Source: BMS3BBIN04 sp964552465
GTDB lineage: Bacteria; Electryoneota; Electryoneia; Electryoneales; Electryoneaceae
Length of the DNA: 64,000 nt
Direction of reading: 5' to 3'
NCBI GenBank assembly: GCA_964552465.1
Contig: CAZKGR010000015.1
Span: 1 to 64,000 of the forward strand
Shown here in pieces: positions 1 through 9,182 of the stretch. Position numbers and translations under genes: made by a program. Under the pieces are notes generated by a model. It did not search any database. It saw only the letters and a program-made list of their open reading frames with translations, and was not told the DNA's origin. How positions within the stretch are numbered: position 1 is the stretch's first letter; the number at the start of each line of letters is the position of its first letter.

Positions 1-885
1 TGTGACAACGTATCCCCCCTGTGGATCACGTTTGATATGAAACGGGTGTGTGTATTGACCGAGTTCATCTTCGGGCCAGTCCATCACCAGTTGCCATTCG
101 CCATACAGCAGAGTGCCGTTCGCCAAGATGCGTTCTACATAAATATGTCGTGGTGTCTCCCAGCCATCAGCATAGTCGCCTTTCATCACGACTACACCAC
201 CCTCGCCATCTTTCGTGAACTGTACTGATTGGTGTGTGTTGTAGGCAGTAATCCCTAGTCCGAGATTGAGATCTTCCTCTAGTTTGAGAGTCCCGTCTGC
301 GTTCACACCACAGAGATAGATATTTGTATAGCTTATGGTGCTGGACACCCAAAATCCCCACAATCCCCCAGCATCGTCTGACTCCGTAGAACTACCAAAA
401 TCCCAACTGAGAGGCATCTTCAAATACAAGTCTCGAGGACTGATATTGACACCTTCGTCACCCCACAGCAGTTCACCTTGTTGGGTGACGCGTTGCGCAT
501 ACAGGTTGAAGTCATCCTCATACATGACGATGCAATCGCCATTGGGCCCTGGTTCGATCCCACACAGATAGCTGTTGCGAGTCGGCGCAACATCCAGCCC
601 ATCATCGACGGAAAAAGCCAGGTAGCCTTCGCTGTCAATGTGCTGGACAATAACATGTATTTCTGACAAGTCTGGAATGACCGTCTGCGCTAACCATGCG
701 CCACCCATACCGTCAGGGCAACTATCAGCTGCTGAGGCACCGTCAGCAATCATCTGAACGCCATCCATCGACCATTGGGCGGAAGTCTTGTGAACAGGGA
801 TGAGTACAAGAAAAGCAATGAGTAGAAGCAAGTGGAACAGCTTGGGTAGGAGTTTCTGAACCGACCTCAGATGTGAAATGCTCAT
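1..885 (-). CDS. Secreted repeat-rich protein, N-terminal part (runs off window)
   Basis: Reading the reverse strand from 885 to base 1 gives 295 codons without a stop, so the gene continues to the left of the window. The protein starts MSISHLRSVQKLL, followed by a strongly hydrophobic stretch (about residues 16-32) ending in TSAQW, a typical Sec signal peptide. The mature part has repeated phrases such as QGELLWGDEGVN and KDGEGGVVVMKGD that also occur in the large secreted protein at 20879-23935 (for example GEGGVIVAWD), so the two are probably relatives. ATG at 885 is preferred over the in-frame ATG at 897 because a GAGG Shine-Dalgarno sits at the right distance before it. By analogy the missing C-terminus is likely to carry a T9SS sorting domain (inference). 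No enzymatic motif was recognised. Confidence 0.8.
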   Translation of the reverse strand, partial: MSISHLRSVQKLLPKLFHLLLLIAFLVLIPVHKTSAQWSMDGVQMIADGASAADSCPDGMGGAWLAQTVIPDLSEIHVIVQHIDSEGYLAFSVDDGLDVAPTRNSYLCGIEPGPNGDCIVMYEDDFNLYAQRVTQQGELLWGDEGVNISPRDLYLKMPLSWDFGSSTESDDAGGLWGFWVSSTISYTNIYLCGVNADGTLKLEEDLNLGLGITAYNTHQSVQFTKDGEGGVVVMKGDYADGWETPRHIYVERILANGTLLYGEWQLVMDWPEDELGQYTHPFHIKRDPQGGYVVT

Positions 886-1046
886 GATCAACCTCATGGT
901 GGATCGTTTTTCATTACTTATAACTTATACGCGTGTCCTAGTAAAAGCAAACATGAGGCAAGATGGCCGAAAAAACAGAAGTAGGACTGACGCCAGTTTC
1001 TTTTCAGACAGCGCAGTCCCTTTAATATCATATCACATTTTCAACG

Positions 1047-2000
1047 CTACAACGTAATCTTCTCGCCTTCCGTCGCGATGAAGAGCTTAAGCGGGATACC
1101 GTTGTAGTTCGAGTGGCGATAGGTCTTCGCCTTCATCAACAGGTTGTGGATGAAGCTGTCCGGGTAGGACGGTTCGTGATGGAACAGTGCCAACTGCTTA
1201 ACGTTCGCCCGAGCCGCCAGATCCACACCGACAATCGCCGACGAATGCCCCCAGTCTTCCTTGATAATGCTCTCTTCCAACGTGTACTGGCTGTCGAAGA
1301 TCAACAAGTCAGCGTCACGGAAGAACTCGACAACATCCTGATTGTTATCCGTTTCCGTCGGTTTGTGTTCGCTGTCGGTCGCAAACACCACGGATTTACC
1401 ATCATGTTCGATGCGATACCCGTAGCAGTCACCGGGATGATTGAGTTTATGCGCGATGAAACGTCCACCGTTTGGCAATTCAATCGGCGCGCCCGGTTCG
1501 CATTGATGGAACTTCAGATCAGCGACGAAACTGTCGAGTGAGATGGGGAAGTAATCAGTGTTTTGCTGGTAACGAAGACGTTCTTCTATGTTCGGGTGGC
1601 AGCCGTAGATATGAAGCGTGTTCTTTTGGAATAGCGGCGCGAAAAATGGCAAGCCCTGGATATGATCCCAGTGGGTGTGCGAAAACAACAGGTGAATATC
1701 CTGACCACCGTTACCGCACGGACCATCCATCATGCATTCGCCGAGCAGACGGATACCGCTGCCGGCATCGAGGATGATTGTCGCACCCGGCCAGCTAACG
1801 CTCACACAGGTCGTGTTCCCACCCACCGTACTGCGCTGAAGCATACTGAAATTGTGACGGAGATAGCCTGCGACGTCGTCCGGATCAGTAATGCCCGCAC
1901 GAACGACCTGTTCAGCCATCGAGATAACCTTACTCTCGACCTCAGCTGGACGTAATGGTGTCGGAATGCTGCCCCGCACTCCCCAGAATGTTACCTGCAT
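1047..2000 (-). CDS. MBL-fold metallohydrolase (cyclic phosphodiesterase-like)
   Basis: A 317-residue metallo-beta-lactamase-fold hydrolase. The N-terminus TFWGVRGSIP and GGNTTCVSV followed by LDAGSG are typical of the PhnP/phosphoribosyl cyclic phosphodiesterase branch (COG1235-like). The metal-binding motif HTHWDH lies at about residues 108-113, with further likely ligands in NHPGD (about 187), FATDSEH (about 208) and LFHHEP (about 280). It has no signal peptide, so it is cytoplasmic. The substrate cannot be told: members of this branch cleave cyclic phosphodiesters, and bacterial signalling proteins use similar domains. It stands alone between a leftward secreted protein gene and the POT transporter, separated from the latter by a good terminator at 2231-2284, so it is probably transcribed by itself. 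Confidence 0.85.
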   Translation of the reverse strand: MQVTFWGVRGSIPTPLRPAEVESKVISMAEQVVRAGITDPDDVAGYLRHNFSMLQRSTVGGNTTCVSVSWPGATIILDAGSGIRLLGECMMDGPCGNGGQDIHLLFSHTHWDHIQGLPFFAPLFQKNTLHIYGCHPNIEERLRYQQNTDYFPISLDSFVADLKFHQCEPGAPIELPNGGRFIAHKLNHPGDCYGYRIEHDGKSVVFATDSEHKPTETDNNQDVVEFFRDADLLIFDSQYTLEESIIKEDWGHSSAIVGVDLAARANVKQLALFHHEPSYPDSFIHNLLMKAKTYRHSNYNGIPLKLFIATEGEKITL

Positions 2001-2308
2001 ATCCTGCCCTTGAGCCAGTTGGTAATTCGCAGTCTAAGCCTTCACAACCCCGAAATCTGTGCTCCCGATCACAAACAAAGTATCCGAAAAACGACTGGCT
2101 GCAACTTGCAAATCTCAACCCGTTCAAATCATTGAAAGTAGGCTGATATTCCGACGAAAATGTCTTTTCCCAAGAGTCGCTCTGAATATGAAGTATCAAG
2201 TCCACGTGACATAATCTAACTTATAATTGTTAAAATACAAAACGGCTGATGGTGTGGATTTCGTCCTCCACAACCACCAGCCGTGTATGATCAGGATTCA
2301 ACGCTCAA
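2001..2308. other. Intergenic region upstream of the MBL hydrolase gene
   Basis: About 300 bases without a convincing gene. An open frame extends leftward across 1942-2205 but overlaps the start of the hydrolase in another frame and has no recognisable domain or ribosome site, so it is not called. The right part holds the terminator of the POT transporter gene; the rest should contain the hydrolase promoter, which I could not place. Confidence 0.5.
2231..2284 (-). terminator. Rho-independent terminator after POT transporter gene
   Basis: On the reverse strand an imperfect hairpin (ACGGCTGGTGG pairing with CCATCAGCCGT, one bulge) is followed by a T-rich run TTTTGTATTTT. It lies about 25 bases after the stop of the transporter gene. 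Confidence 0.8.
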
Positions 2309-4024
2309 CTATGCGCCGTTCTGCTCCTGCGCCTCGAGATGCGGCACGACGAGCTTGTTGAAGAACAGCAGTGCTACCGCTGTCATGAAACCAACACCGC
2401 CGAAGATCATCCACATCAGGAATGGATTATTCCATTCCTTGGCAACCACCTGGTAGCCCCAGCCGGACAGAATGCCACCGAACAGGTTGCCCAACGCCAC
2501 AGACACGAAATAGTAGCCCATGTAAAGCGCTGTTTTCGATCTCGGTGCGATCTTCGCCACATACTCCTGGCTCTTTGGCGAGGCAATCATCTCACCGAAC
2601 GCGAAGATGACAATCGCCATGATAGTTAGCGCACCAGACACTGCGATCGAGTTTAACGCGATACCAGTACCCGCGACAATCGTACCCACGATCAGTACCG
2701 GGAACGGCTTCCAACGCTGGATCACAAAGCTGACCAGAATCTGGAAGAACACGATAGACAGTGCGTCCAGGTTGACGATATACTCCGGATTCACCTGTCT
2801 ATACTTGTCCGCCCACTCATTTGCAAGCGCGGTTGCGGTTGTGGAATCAACTGTGCCGGCGAAACCGTTGAACACGGCAACCAATTCATCCATCGGCACA
2901 CGAATCTTGTAGTGCACCAGCTCGTAGAACAATGCCTGCGCCTGGTCGCTACCTGGAACCACAGCGGGATAGTGGCTGGCCAAACGCTGTATTTCAGTAG
3001 CAGTCTGCTCGATGTTTACGCTGGCGATGAAGTTGACAAAACCCTGACCGAATATGCCGCATGCTGCGACGAGACTGCCCGTGTCTACGAAGTCACGGAT
3101 ATACTCCGGAAGGGTGATGAATATCTGGTTGAAACTGGCCCAGAAACCGGACAGGATCAGCAAGTAGAAGACGAATGGCCAGTTGCCAATCTTCGCTTTC
3201 TGCCCGAACCACGGGGCAGATGCACTGGCGTTCTTGACACCATAATTCCAGAGCAGGTTGATAATGATCCAGGCAAGGGAACCGTATAACGTAATGCCCC
3301 AGCTCATCCAGCCACCACCGGAGATCATCACCAAAACCAGGATCGGAACAACGATCAACGCGAAACGACCGTTACCCAACACTTCCTGCGCACCAACCAA
3401 TACCTCCTTGATGCTCTTCTTCTCTTCCGAACCACCTGGTGGTTCCTTGTAGAAGAACAAGGTTGGGATGAAGTTGACCGCTATCCAGATTGCCGACATG
3501 ATGAAGACCAGATCCCACGAAATGGCACGCACATAGCCAGCGACCAGCGGTCCAATGAACCCACCAACATTTACGATGGTATAGAAAATGCCGAAGCCCA
3601 TTCCACGATTGGAGTCGTCGGTCAAGCGACCAACTGTTCCGACCACAACCGGTTTGAACGTCGCCGCACCAACTGCCACCAACGTGAAAGCCCCGAAAAA
3701 CATCCAAAAGCTGTGGAGCTGTCCGAGCAGATAGTATGCCGGGGTCATAATCGCAAAGGCAACGAGGAACGTATTTCTATAACCGTACCTGTCTGCCATT
3801 GCGCCGGTAATCACCGGGAACAGATACAACAGGAAGGGAATGACTCCCTGCAATATCCCGCGCTGGATACTGTCAAATCCTAGCCCGCCCTGTGCTATCG
3901 GGCTGGTCATGTACAGTGAGCTGACGGCGAAGAATCCATACCACGCCATCCGCTCAAAGATCTCCATCACGTTCGCCACGTAAAACGTCCGTGGGAACGG
4001 GGTCATCTTCTGTTTTGCGGTCAT
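2309..4024 (-). CDS. POT/PTR2-family proton-coupled oligopeptide transporter
   Basis: A polytopic inner-membrane protein of the major facilitator superfamily, proton-dependent oligopeptide transporter branch. The first membrane segment carries EIFERMAWYG, which fits the POT proton-coupling motif ExxER...YG. The segment FGIFYTIVNVGGFIGPL corresponds to the PTR2 signature region, and MADRYGYRNT to the conserved loop 2-3 motif. Around twelve or more hydrophobic segments are visible, with an unusually long soluble stretch (about residues 320-400, after YIRDFVDTG), larger than in E. coli DtpA-type proteins. It would import di- or tripeptides, or drive a related solute, with protons. ATG at 4024 is preferred because AGGCAGGG precedes it; an in-frame GTG at 4054 would add ten residues. 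Peptide uptake fits the many secreted proteases nearby (inference). Confidence 0.85.
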   Translation of the reverse strand: MTAKQKMTPFPRTFYVANVMEIFERMAWYGFFAVSSLYMTSPIAQGGLGFDSIQRGILQGVIPFLLYLFPVITGAMADRYGYRNTFLVAFAIMTPAYYLLGQLHSFWMFFGAFTLVAVGAATFKPVVVGTVGRLTDDSNRGMGFGIFYTIVNVGGFIGPLVAGYVRAISWDLVFIMSAIWIAVNFIPTLFFYKEPPGGSEEKKSIKEVLVGAQEVLGNGRFALIVVPILVLVMISGGGWMSWGITLYGSLAWIIINLLWNYGVKNASASAPWFGQKAKIGNWPFVFYLLILSGFWASFNQIFITLPEYIRDFVDTGSLVAACGIFGQGFVNFIASVNIEQTATEIQRLASHYPAVVPGSDQAQALFYELVHYKIRVPMDELVAVFNGFAGTVDSTTATALANEWADKYRQVNPEYIVNLDALSIVFFQILVSFVIQRWKPFPVLIVGTIVAGTGIALNSIAVSGALTIMAIVIFAFGEMIASPKSQEYVAKIAPRSKTALYMGYYFVSVALGNLFGGILSGWGYQVVAKEWNNPFLMWMIFGGVGFMTAVALLFFNKLVVPHLEAQEQNGA

Positions 4025-4060
4025 AGGTGCCCTGCCTGTTCGCTTGTTTTCCACGCCCTG

Positions 4061-4079
4061 AAACGGGTTTCCCCGTTTT
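4061..4079. promoter_or_regulatory. Hairpin in leader of the POT transporter gene
   Basis: AAACGGG-TTTC-CCCGTTT is a compact 7-bp hairpin located less than 60 bases upstream of the transporter start. Read on the + strand it is followed by T residues and could stop transcription coming from the left; read on the - strand it would lie in the transporter's mRNA leader. Function is unknown. Confidence 0.4.
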
Positions 4080-4238
4080 TGATTGAAGCTTGAAGGTAGT
4101 GTGCAACCCTAACCTTCACCAAACCAAGAGAGCGACAAATAACATAATCCCGTACCCTCGCTCCCCTTGCTCAAAGCGAGTTGAGTGTTACCTTTCCTGC
4201 TGCTGAAAGTCAACCATTGTCTGATTTCGAACTGCTAG

Positions 4239-5156
4239 ATGCGCAAACCCTTTATCAACATATTGATCGTACTGATCCTCACCGGCTTGACCGCCGCATG
4301 GTGGGCGTTCGCCGTTGCAATGACTGAGTTGCTCGGCGATGCCGGACGTCTGCTCGCAGACGCGATCATTGTCTTTGTCGGCCTCATGCTACTCATCGAA
4401 CTGCTGCTAAGATCGGTTGAACATAGAAGACGAACCGTTTACGATGAGCGTCAGCTCCAGGCTTTGCTCGGACTATACAGCACGCTAAAGCCGGAAGCTC
4501 CGATCCCTATGCTGCGTACCGCAGCCCTCGGTGCTGACACTGCCCTAGAGTATGTTCGACTAATCCGGCAGCTCAAACCAACTGTAGTGATGGAGCTCGG
4601 AAGCGGTGTCTCAACAGTGCTCGCCGCACTTCAGCTTCGCGAGAATGGTGCCGGGAAGGTTATCGCGCTGGACGACGACGAGGCTTGGACTGCAAAAACG
4701 AAGGATGATTTGCTCGAACATCATGTGCAAGACTGGGCAGATGTCCGTTACGCAAAGTTGCAACCCCACACCGTCGAGAACGAAAAAATCTCGTGGTATG
4801 ACACCAGTCTGATTGAAGACGTTGAACGTATTGATGTGCTGCTCATCGATGGTCCTCGTGACCTGCATGATCAGGGCAACCGCCGACCGGGGCTCGTTCA
4901 CCTGCTGCCGCTATTCAGTGAAGATGTCGTGATTATCGTTGATGACGGTGACCGTCCACGTTGGAATGCGTGGGTGCAACAGTGGGCGTTGGAAAATAAG
5001 TTCTTCGTGGAAGAACCGTTCCTGAATGAGAAACGATCGTTGATTCTCTACCGCAAGGAGAGTGTTCTCGGCGCGCAACGTGCTGGCGTTGCCCAACATC
5101 TGATCCCAGATCCACCAAGCACATGGAAACGTGCCCGAGATAAAATCTCGTTCTGA
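4239..5156 (+). CDS. Membrane-anchored class I SAM-dependent methyltransferase-like protein
   Basis: The 305-residue protein starts with two hydrophobic segments (about residues 5-30 and 42-65) followed by a basic stretch (RSVEHRRR), so it is anchored in the inner membrane with the rest in the cytoplasm. The soluble domain has the nucleotide-binding motif VMELGSGVST (about 121-130), an acidic residue patch IALDDDE at the end of strand 2, and DVLLIDGP at strand 4, the layout of class I methyltransferases of the Methyltransf_24 type. The acceptor cannot be deduced. Its stop codon directly abuts the stop of the convergent gene at 5157, leaving no room for a terminator. There is no clear Shine-Dalgarno. 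Confidence 0.75.
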   Translation: MRKPFINILIVLILTGLTAAWWAFAVAMTELLGDAGRLLADAIIVFVGLMLLIELLLRSVEHRRRTVYDERQLQALLGLYSTLKPEAPIPMLRTAALGADTALEYVRLIRQLKPTVVMELGSGVSTVLAALQLRENGAGKVIALDDDEAWTAKTKDDLLEHHVQDWADVRYAKLQPHTVENEKISWYDTSLIEDVERIDVLLIDGPRDLHDQGNRRPGLVHLLPLFSEDVVIIVDDGDRPRWNAWVQQWALENKFFVEEPFLNEKRSLILYRKESVLGAQRAGVAQHLIPDPPSTWKRARDKISF

Positions 5157-5693
5157 TTACTCTTGAGTGTCGCGCTCGAGGAATGGCAACAGGTAGAGTA
5201 TTTCCTCGGAATCTACTTCATGAATCTCCAGCACGGGACCAGGCAATAATCCCCGCCTCATAACTTCATGCTGAAATCCCTTGTACACCTTCCACGCACC
5301 GAGCCGTGCGGAAAACTGGCCGCGATTCGGGAACTGAGCTATCAGATACGTGTCGCGTGGTAAATGGACGAATGTGCTTGCAGTATCAGCCAACCCTGAA
5401 CGAGTACCGCTGAATTCGAAAGCGTATCCGAACTGAACCGTATCTCCGGCAGTAATCATCCGTTCGTTCAACACAACTGGTGACCAACCGGCTTCAATTG
5501 TTGTATCCTGTGTGCCGAGATCGTACGCCCGAAAGTACGCGGATTGATCGTCCATCATCTCAAGATCTCTGAGTACGAACGGTCCGCGCAATTCTTGTTC
5601 AAGCTTAGGTTTGGTTAATAGACCCTGCGGTGCCAGGTAAACGAGCGCCAAGGTGACAATCAGGATCAATGTCGTGATGATGCGTGCAGCCAT
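5157..5693 (-). CDS. Hypothetical membrane-anchored protein
   Basis: I do not recognise this 178-residue protein. It has one N-terminal hydrophobic segment (about residues 5-22), either an uncleaved anchor or a signal peptide, followed by a soluble domain rich in beta-strand-like patterns (FGYAFEFSG, DTYLIAQFPNRGQFSARLG). Near the end LPGPVLEIHEVD resembles GyrI-like/small-ligand-binding folds in general character, but this is only an impression. It converges on the methyltransferase at 4239-5156 with zero bases between the two stop codons. Confidence 0.65.
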   Translation of the reverse strand: MAARIITTLILIVTLALVYLAPQGLLTKPKLEQELRGPFVLRDLEMMDDQSAYFRAYDLGTQDTTIEAGWSPVVLNERMITAGDTVQFGYAFEFSGTRSGLADTASTFVHLPRDTYLIAQFPNRGQFSARLGAWKVYKGFQHEVMRRGLLPGPVLEIHEVDSEEILYLLPFLERDTQE

Positions 5694-5836
5694 GATTTGG
5701 TTCTCGCTTGTTACTGGGAAACGCGGAAATTTCCCTGCCCCCAGTTCAAAGTCCTATATTCTCGTGATGGCTGATTCGTCAGCCTGATGAAAGATGGACT
5801 GAACCATTACCGATCACAAACCCACCTGCGGCGTTC

Positions 5837-6931
5837 ATGGGACTGAACCGAGAACTGATTGATCGTCAAATCGATCTGGCAAAAGATCGGCTGACGAACA
5901 CTGAAAATGAGATGGCTGATCCGATGAATGTGTCGGACACACGTAAAATGAGCCGTCTCGGAAGAGAGTACCGACGCCTCAAAGAGGTTATTGATGCTGC
6001 CAACCATTTCGCCAAGATCGAAGCTGATCTGAATGGTGCACGGCAACTGCACGCCGAATCGTCTGAAGAGGACGAAATGCACGCGCTTGCAATTGCCGAG
6101 ATCGAGGAGCTCGAACCCGAAATGGAACGTGCGGAAACCCGCCTCCAGCTCGCGTTAGTCCCGCCAGACCAATCTGACGAAAAAACAGCCATCCTGGAAA
6201 TACGTGCCGGAACAGGTGGCGAAGAAGCCGGATTGTTCGCCGGAGATTTGCTGCGCATGTATTTGCGGTTCTGCGAACGTAAGGGCTGGAAAATGGAGGA
6301 TATTTCCGGCAGCGGTAGCGATATGGGTGGGTTTAAGGAAGTTGTCGTTTCGGTTAAGGGCGATGGCGCGTACGGCTTGCTGAAGTTTGAATCCGGAGTA
6401 CACCGGGTGCAACGTGTTCCAGCAACGGAATCCCAGGGACGCGTTCATACCTCCGCTGCCTCAGTGGCGGTTCTGCCGGAAGCAGAGAAAGTGGATGTTG
6501 AGATCAATGATGGTGATTTACGGATTGACACATTCCGCGCATCTGGCGCTGGAGGGCAACACGTAAATAAAACTGAGTCTGCAATCCGCATCACTCATAT
6601 GCCCAGCGGACTGGTTGTCTCGTGTCAAGATGAAAAAAGCCAGCACAAGAATAAAGCACAGGCGATGCGGGTACTGCGATCACGGTTGTACGAACAAGCG
6701 CTGGAGCAAGAGCGGGCGAAGCGATCTGAAAGCCGGAAACTGCTCGTCGGATCTGGCGACCGTAGCGCGAAAATCAGGACCTACAATTTTTCCCAGGGAC
6801 GTGTTACCGACCACCGCATTAACCTGACCTTGTATCGTCTCAACGATGTTTTGGACGGTGACCTGGGAGAACTCATCGACGCGTTGCGATTACGTGATTC
6901 CGAAGATCGCTTGCGAGATGGGATGCAGTGA
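5837..6931 (+). CDS. prfA: Peptide chain release factor 1
   Basis: Class I release factor that reads UAA and UAG stop codons and triggers hydrolysis of peptidyl-tRNA on the ribosome. The 364 residues match the family length. The N-terminal helical domain is followed by the codon-recognition domain with the PxT tripeptide (here PAT in RVPATESQGRVHTS), which marks RF1 rather than RF2 (SPF). The universal GGQ loop is in ASGAGGQHVNKTES (about residues 235-247). The next gene, prmC, methylates this Gln; the two are 16 bases apart and form the classical prfA-prmC operon. The start has only a weak ribosome site. Confidence 0.97.
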   Translation: MGLNRELIDRQIDLAKDRLTNTENEMADPMNVSDTRKMSRLGREYRRLKEVIDAANHFAKIEADLNGARQLHAESSEEDEMHALAIAEIEELEPEMERAETRLQLALVPPDQSDEKTAILEIRAGTGGEEAGLFAGDLLRMYLRFCERKGWKMEDISGSGSDMGGFKEVVVSVKGDGAYGLLKFESGVHRVQRVPATESQGRVHTSAASVAVLPEAEKVDVEINDGDLRIDTFRASGAGGQHVNKTESAIRITHMPSGLVVSCQDEKSQHKNKAQAMRVLRSRLYEQALEQERAKRSESRKLLVGSGDRSAKIRTYNFSQGRVTDHRINLTLYRLNDVLDGDLGELIDALRLRDSEDRLRDGMQ

Positions 6932-6947
6932 TGCTGGGAACTGACAA

Positions 6948-7895
6948 ATGACCCGAGCCGAATTGCTACAGCAATCTACCGCTGACCTGAAAAATGCCGG
7001 TTGGGATGATGCGCGAGAACTTGCCGAGCAATTAATGATGGTCGCGCTCGAAGTTGAACGCTACCGCCTCTACCTGCACGCTGATATGCCAATCGGTGGA
7101 AAGAAACGAGAACGTTTTGACAAAATGTTTTCCCGTTCGCTGAAAGGTGAACCTCTTCAGTACATCATTGGCCAAGTTGAGTTCCACGGTATGGAACTCG
7201 AAATCCAACCCGGTGTGTTGATCCCCAGACCTGAAACAGAACAACTGGTTGATCACGTAATAAACATCTCGGGTGATGGTATCCACCGAGCAATGGATGT
7301 CGGCTGCGGGTCAGGCGCAATCACTTTTGCGCTGTTTGAGCAACAAATTGCGCACGAGGTCGTTGCGGTGGATATCTCCCGCGCAGCCATCAGAACGACT
7401 ATCAGCAATGCTTCCCGTCTCGGATTCATGCTTGCTGATCACACAAAAGCAGACGATAATGGAAATCTACCCGAAAATACCATCCTGCTCCAGCGTACAT
7501 CGCTTGACCCAAACACCAGGAAACAACACCACGACAATCTCTGGTTAACATTGGGGGACGCATTCAGTGAAAAATATCTTCCACCAGTTCAGCCTTTCCC
7601 CCTGATCGTATCGAATCCACCCTATGTGTCTTCGGAAGAATGGAAAGAGCTGCCAGTTCATGTTCGTGACCATGAACCCAAAGAAGCGCTGGAATCAGGA
7701 ACCGATGGTCTGGATGCTCACCGCCACCTGGCACGATGTCTACCAAACTGGTTGTCGCCTGGCGGAGCGTTCGTTGGAGAAATCGGAGCTAAACAAGGCA
7801 AGGGAGCGATTAAGATCCATTCTGAGTGGGCGAAACGAACTAAACTGTTCCAAGATTACGCAAGGCTTGATCGGTTTCTTATCGCTTATAAATAA
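6948..7895 (+). CDS. prmC: Release factor glutamine N5-methyltransferase
   Basis: Uses S-adenosylmethionine to methylate the Gln of the GGQ loop in release factors. The small N-terminal helical domain is followed by the Rossmann methyltransferase domain with GCGSGA (motif I, about residue 120) and the substrate-binding NPPY motif in IVSNPPYVSSEEW (about 224-227). At 315 residues it is longer than the usual 275-290: between strand 4 and the NPPY motif lies an extra polar stretch of about 35-40 residues (around KADDNGNLPENT to KQHHDN) with no counterpart in typical PrmC. A bidirectional terminator follows immediately. Confidence 0.95.
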   Translation: MTRAELLQQSTADLKNAGWDDARELAEQLMMVALEVERYRLYLHADMPIGGKKRERFDKMFSRSLKGEPLQYIIGQVEFHGMELEIQPGVLIPRPETEQLVDHVINISGDGIHRAMDVGCGSGAITFALFEQQIAHEVVAVDISRAAIRTTISNASRLGFMLADHTKADDNGNLPENTILLQRTSLDPNTRKQHHDNLWLTLGDAFSEKYLPPVQPFPLIVSNPPYVSSEEWKELPVHVRDHEPKEALESGTDGLDAHRHLARCLPNWLSPGGAFVGEIGAKQGKGAIKIHSEWAKRTKLFQDYARLDRFLIAYK

Positions 7896-7926
7896 AAAAT
7901 GCCACCTGGCAGCAGATGGCATTTGA
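7894..7926. terminator. Bidirectional terminator between prmC and lipoprotein gene
   Basis: A ten-pair hairpin (ATGCCACCTG / CAGATGGCAT, loop GCAG, one mismatch) flanked by A-run on the left and ATTT on the right, between two convergent genes. It can serve both. Confidence 0.85.
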
Positions 7927-7945
7927 TATTTCAATGACCTTTTCG

Positions 7946-9064
7946 TCAATCCTCTTCTATCCAATCCACATTGCACGTCCCACCAACATTCTCATATAAA
8001 ACAACCATGTTTCCGTTCAAGTCAACTTTCGCTATGTCATAATTTCCATCGCTGTCACGAGCACTGAACGCAAGCTCATCTCCAGTACTGTTCCACGCAG
8101 GTTGAGCCCATAATTTGTCCGTACCAATTGGGAATTCGTAGGTTCCATCAAACAGGATTTGTTGGAGAGTTTCGTCGCCCAGAGTGTAGACGCACAACTT
8201 CCCCGTTGTACTGTTTGATCCAGCAAAGAACGCAATTCTGCTGTTGTCAGGCGACCAGGAAAGAGCAACCGCTCCAAAACCATATGTGCTGAAGTCAACC
8301 CGATGTTCTTCTTCAGTCAAGCCAGCGTTGTAGATTACCAAATCACGCTGGTTGCCAGCATCCACCCATGCGAAATGGTTGCCGTTCGGCGAGTATGTCA
8401 ACGCCTGCACAGGTGTAGTCAGGGAAGCATCCACATTGCCACCAAGATCGTAGGAAATGATGCGCTTGTTTCCCGCATCATTCACCATCATGCAGATATG
8501 AGTTCCACCCTGAGTAACCACCGGACGACCATAGAAAGTTTGCGATGCGTCAAGCGTGATCACAGACTCAAGCACATTTGGAACACTGACGCCCGCGTAA
8601 ATCAACTCCTGGTTCGTCTGAGTGCCGCGAACATAGACCATTCGCGTGCCTGCAGCTGAAAATGCATACATGCCCTCCAGCGCTTCGTCACCATCGAAAT
8701 ATGTTCCGGTTTCGCTACCGTTACTGTCGATTACATACAGCATTCCAGTCTCTTTATTGTATACAGCAAATTCGGCGTCACTCAAGGATGATTTCGGACT
8801 TACCTGGTAGCCATAGGCCAGATCGGAAACGATACCGTCTCCGCCGATGCCTTTCACATACTGAGGATCTGATGTCAAGGCCACCGAACTCACCGTCGCC
8901 AGATACCCTTCACCATCATCGAACACAATAGGTTGAAAGTCAGGGCCATAGGCCCGATTATTCGGAATGATCGGCCCGGAAGGTGTGCTACTGTCACACC
9001 CTGAGAGTATGACCAACGATAACATCAACAGTATGGCTGAAATGAAAAAGTGCGTGCGTCCCAT
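7946..9064 (-). CDS. Lipoprotein with TolB/WD40-like beta-propeller
   Basis: The 372-residue protein starts with a lipoprotein signal peptide ending in LVILSGCDSS, so the Cys at about residue 23 would be lipidated. The mature protein contains repeated PD40/TolB-type blades: TYSPNGNHFAWVDAG, SWSPDNSRIAFFAGS, AWNSTGDELAFSARD each follow the W/YSPDGxxIAF pattern. Such propellers usually act in protein-protein contacts in the periplasm or at the outer membrane. It has a strong ribosome site (GAGGAG). It is transcribed leftward after the C25 protease, but a hairpin at 9129-9154 separates the two, so co-transcription is doubtful. Confidence 0.8.
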   Translation of the reverse strand: MGRTHFFISAILLMLSLVILSGCDSSTPSGPIIPNNRAYGPDFQPIVFDDGEGYLATVSSVALTSDPQYVKGIGGDGIVSDLAYGYQVSPKSSLSDAEFAVYNKETGMLYVIDSNGSETGTYFDGDEALEGMYAFSAAGTRMVYVRGTQTNQELIYAGVSVPNVLESVITLDASQTFYGRPVVTQGGTHICMMVNDAGNKRIISYDLGGNVDASLTTPVQALTYSPNGNHFAWVDAGNQRDLVIYNAGLTEEEHRVDFSTYGFGAVALSWSPDNSRIAFFAGSNSTTGKLCVYTLGDETLQQILFDGTYEFPIGTDKLWAQPAWNSTGDELAFSARDSDGNYDIAKVDLNGNMVVLYENVGGTCNVDWIEED

Positions 9065-9128
9065 TCTCGTTCACTCCTCACGGTTTCCACTCATGGCATG
9101 CTGAAATGCGAATGTTAACGCAAAATCA

Positions 9129-9154
9129 AGCCCGGACAACAACGTCCGGGCTAC
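9129..9154. repeat. Palindromic hairpin (GCCCGGA...TCCGGGC type) after C25 protease gene
   Basis: AGCCCGGAC-AACAAC-GTCCGGGCT forms a perfect 9-10 bp stem. It can terminate the leftward C25 gene, and its core is the same as that of the paired repeats at 59848-59995 (TAGCCCGG...CCGGGCTA), so it also belongs to a dispersed family. Confidence 0.7.
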
Positions 9155-9182
9155 TAATATAGCGTTCAACACAACCGATTGC

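Noticed and set aside
1942..2205. Open frame overlapping the start of the MBL hydrolase on the same strand
   Set aside because: No domain, no ribosome site, and it overlaps a well-supported gene in another frame.
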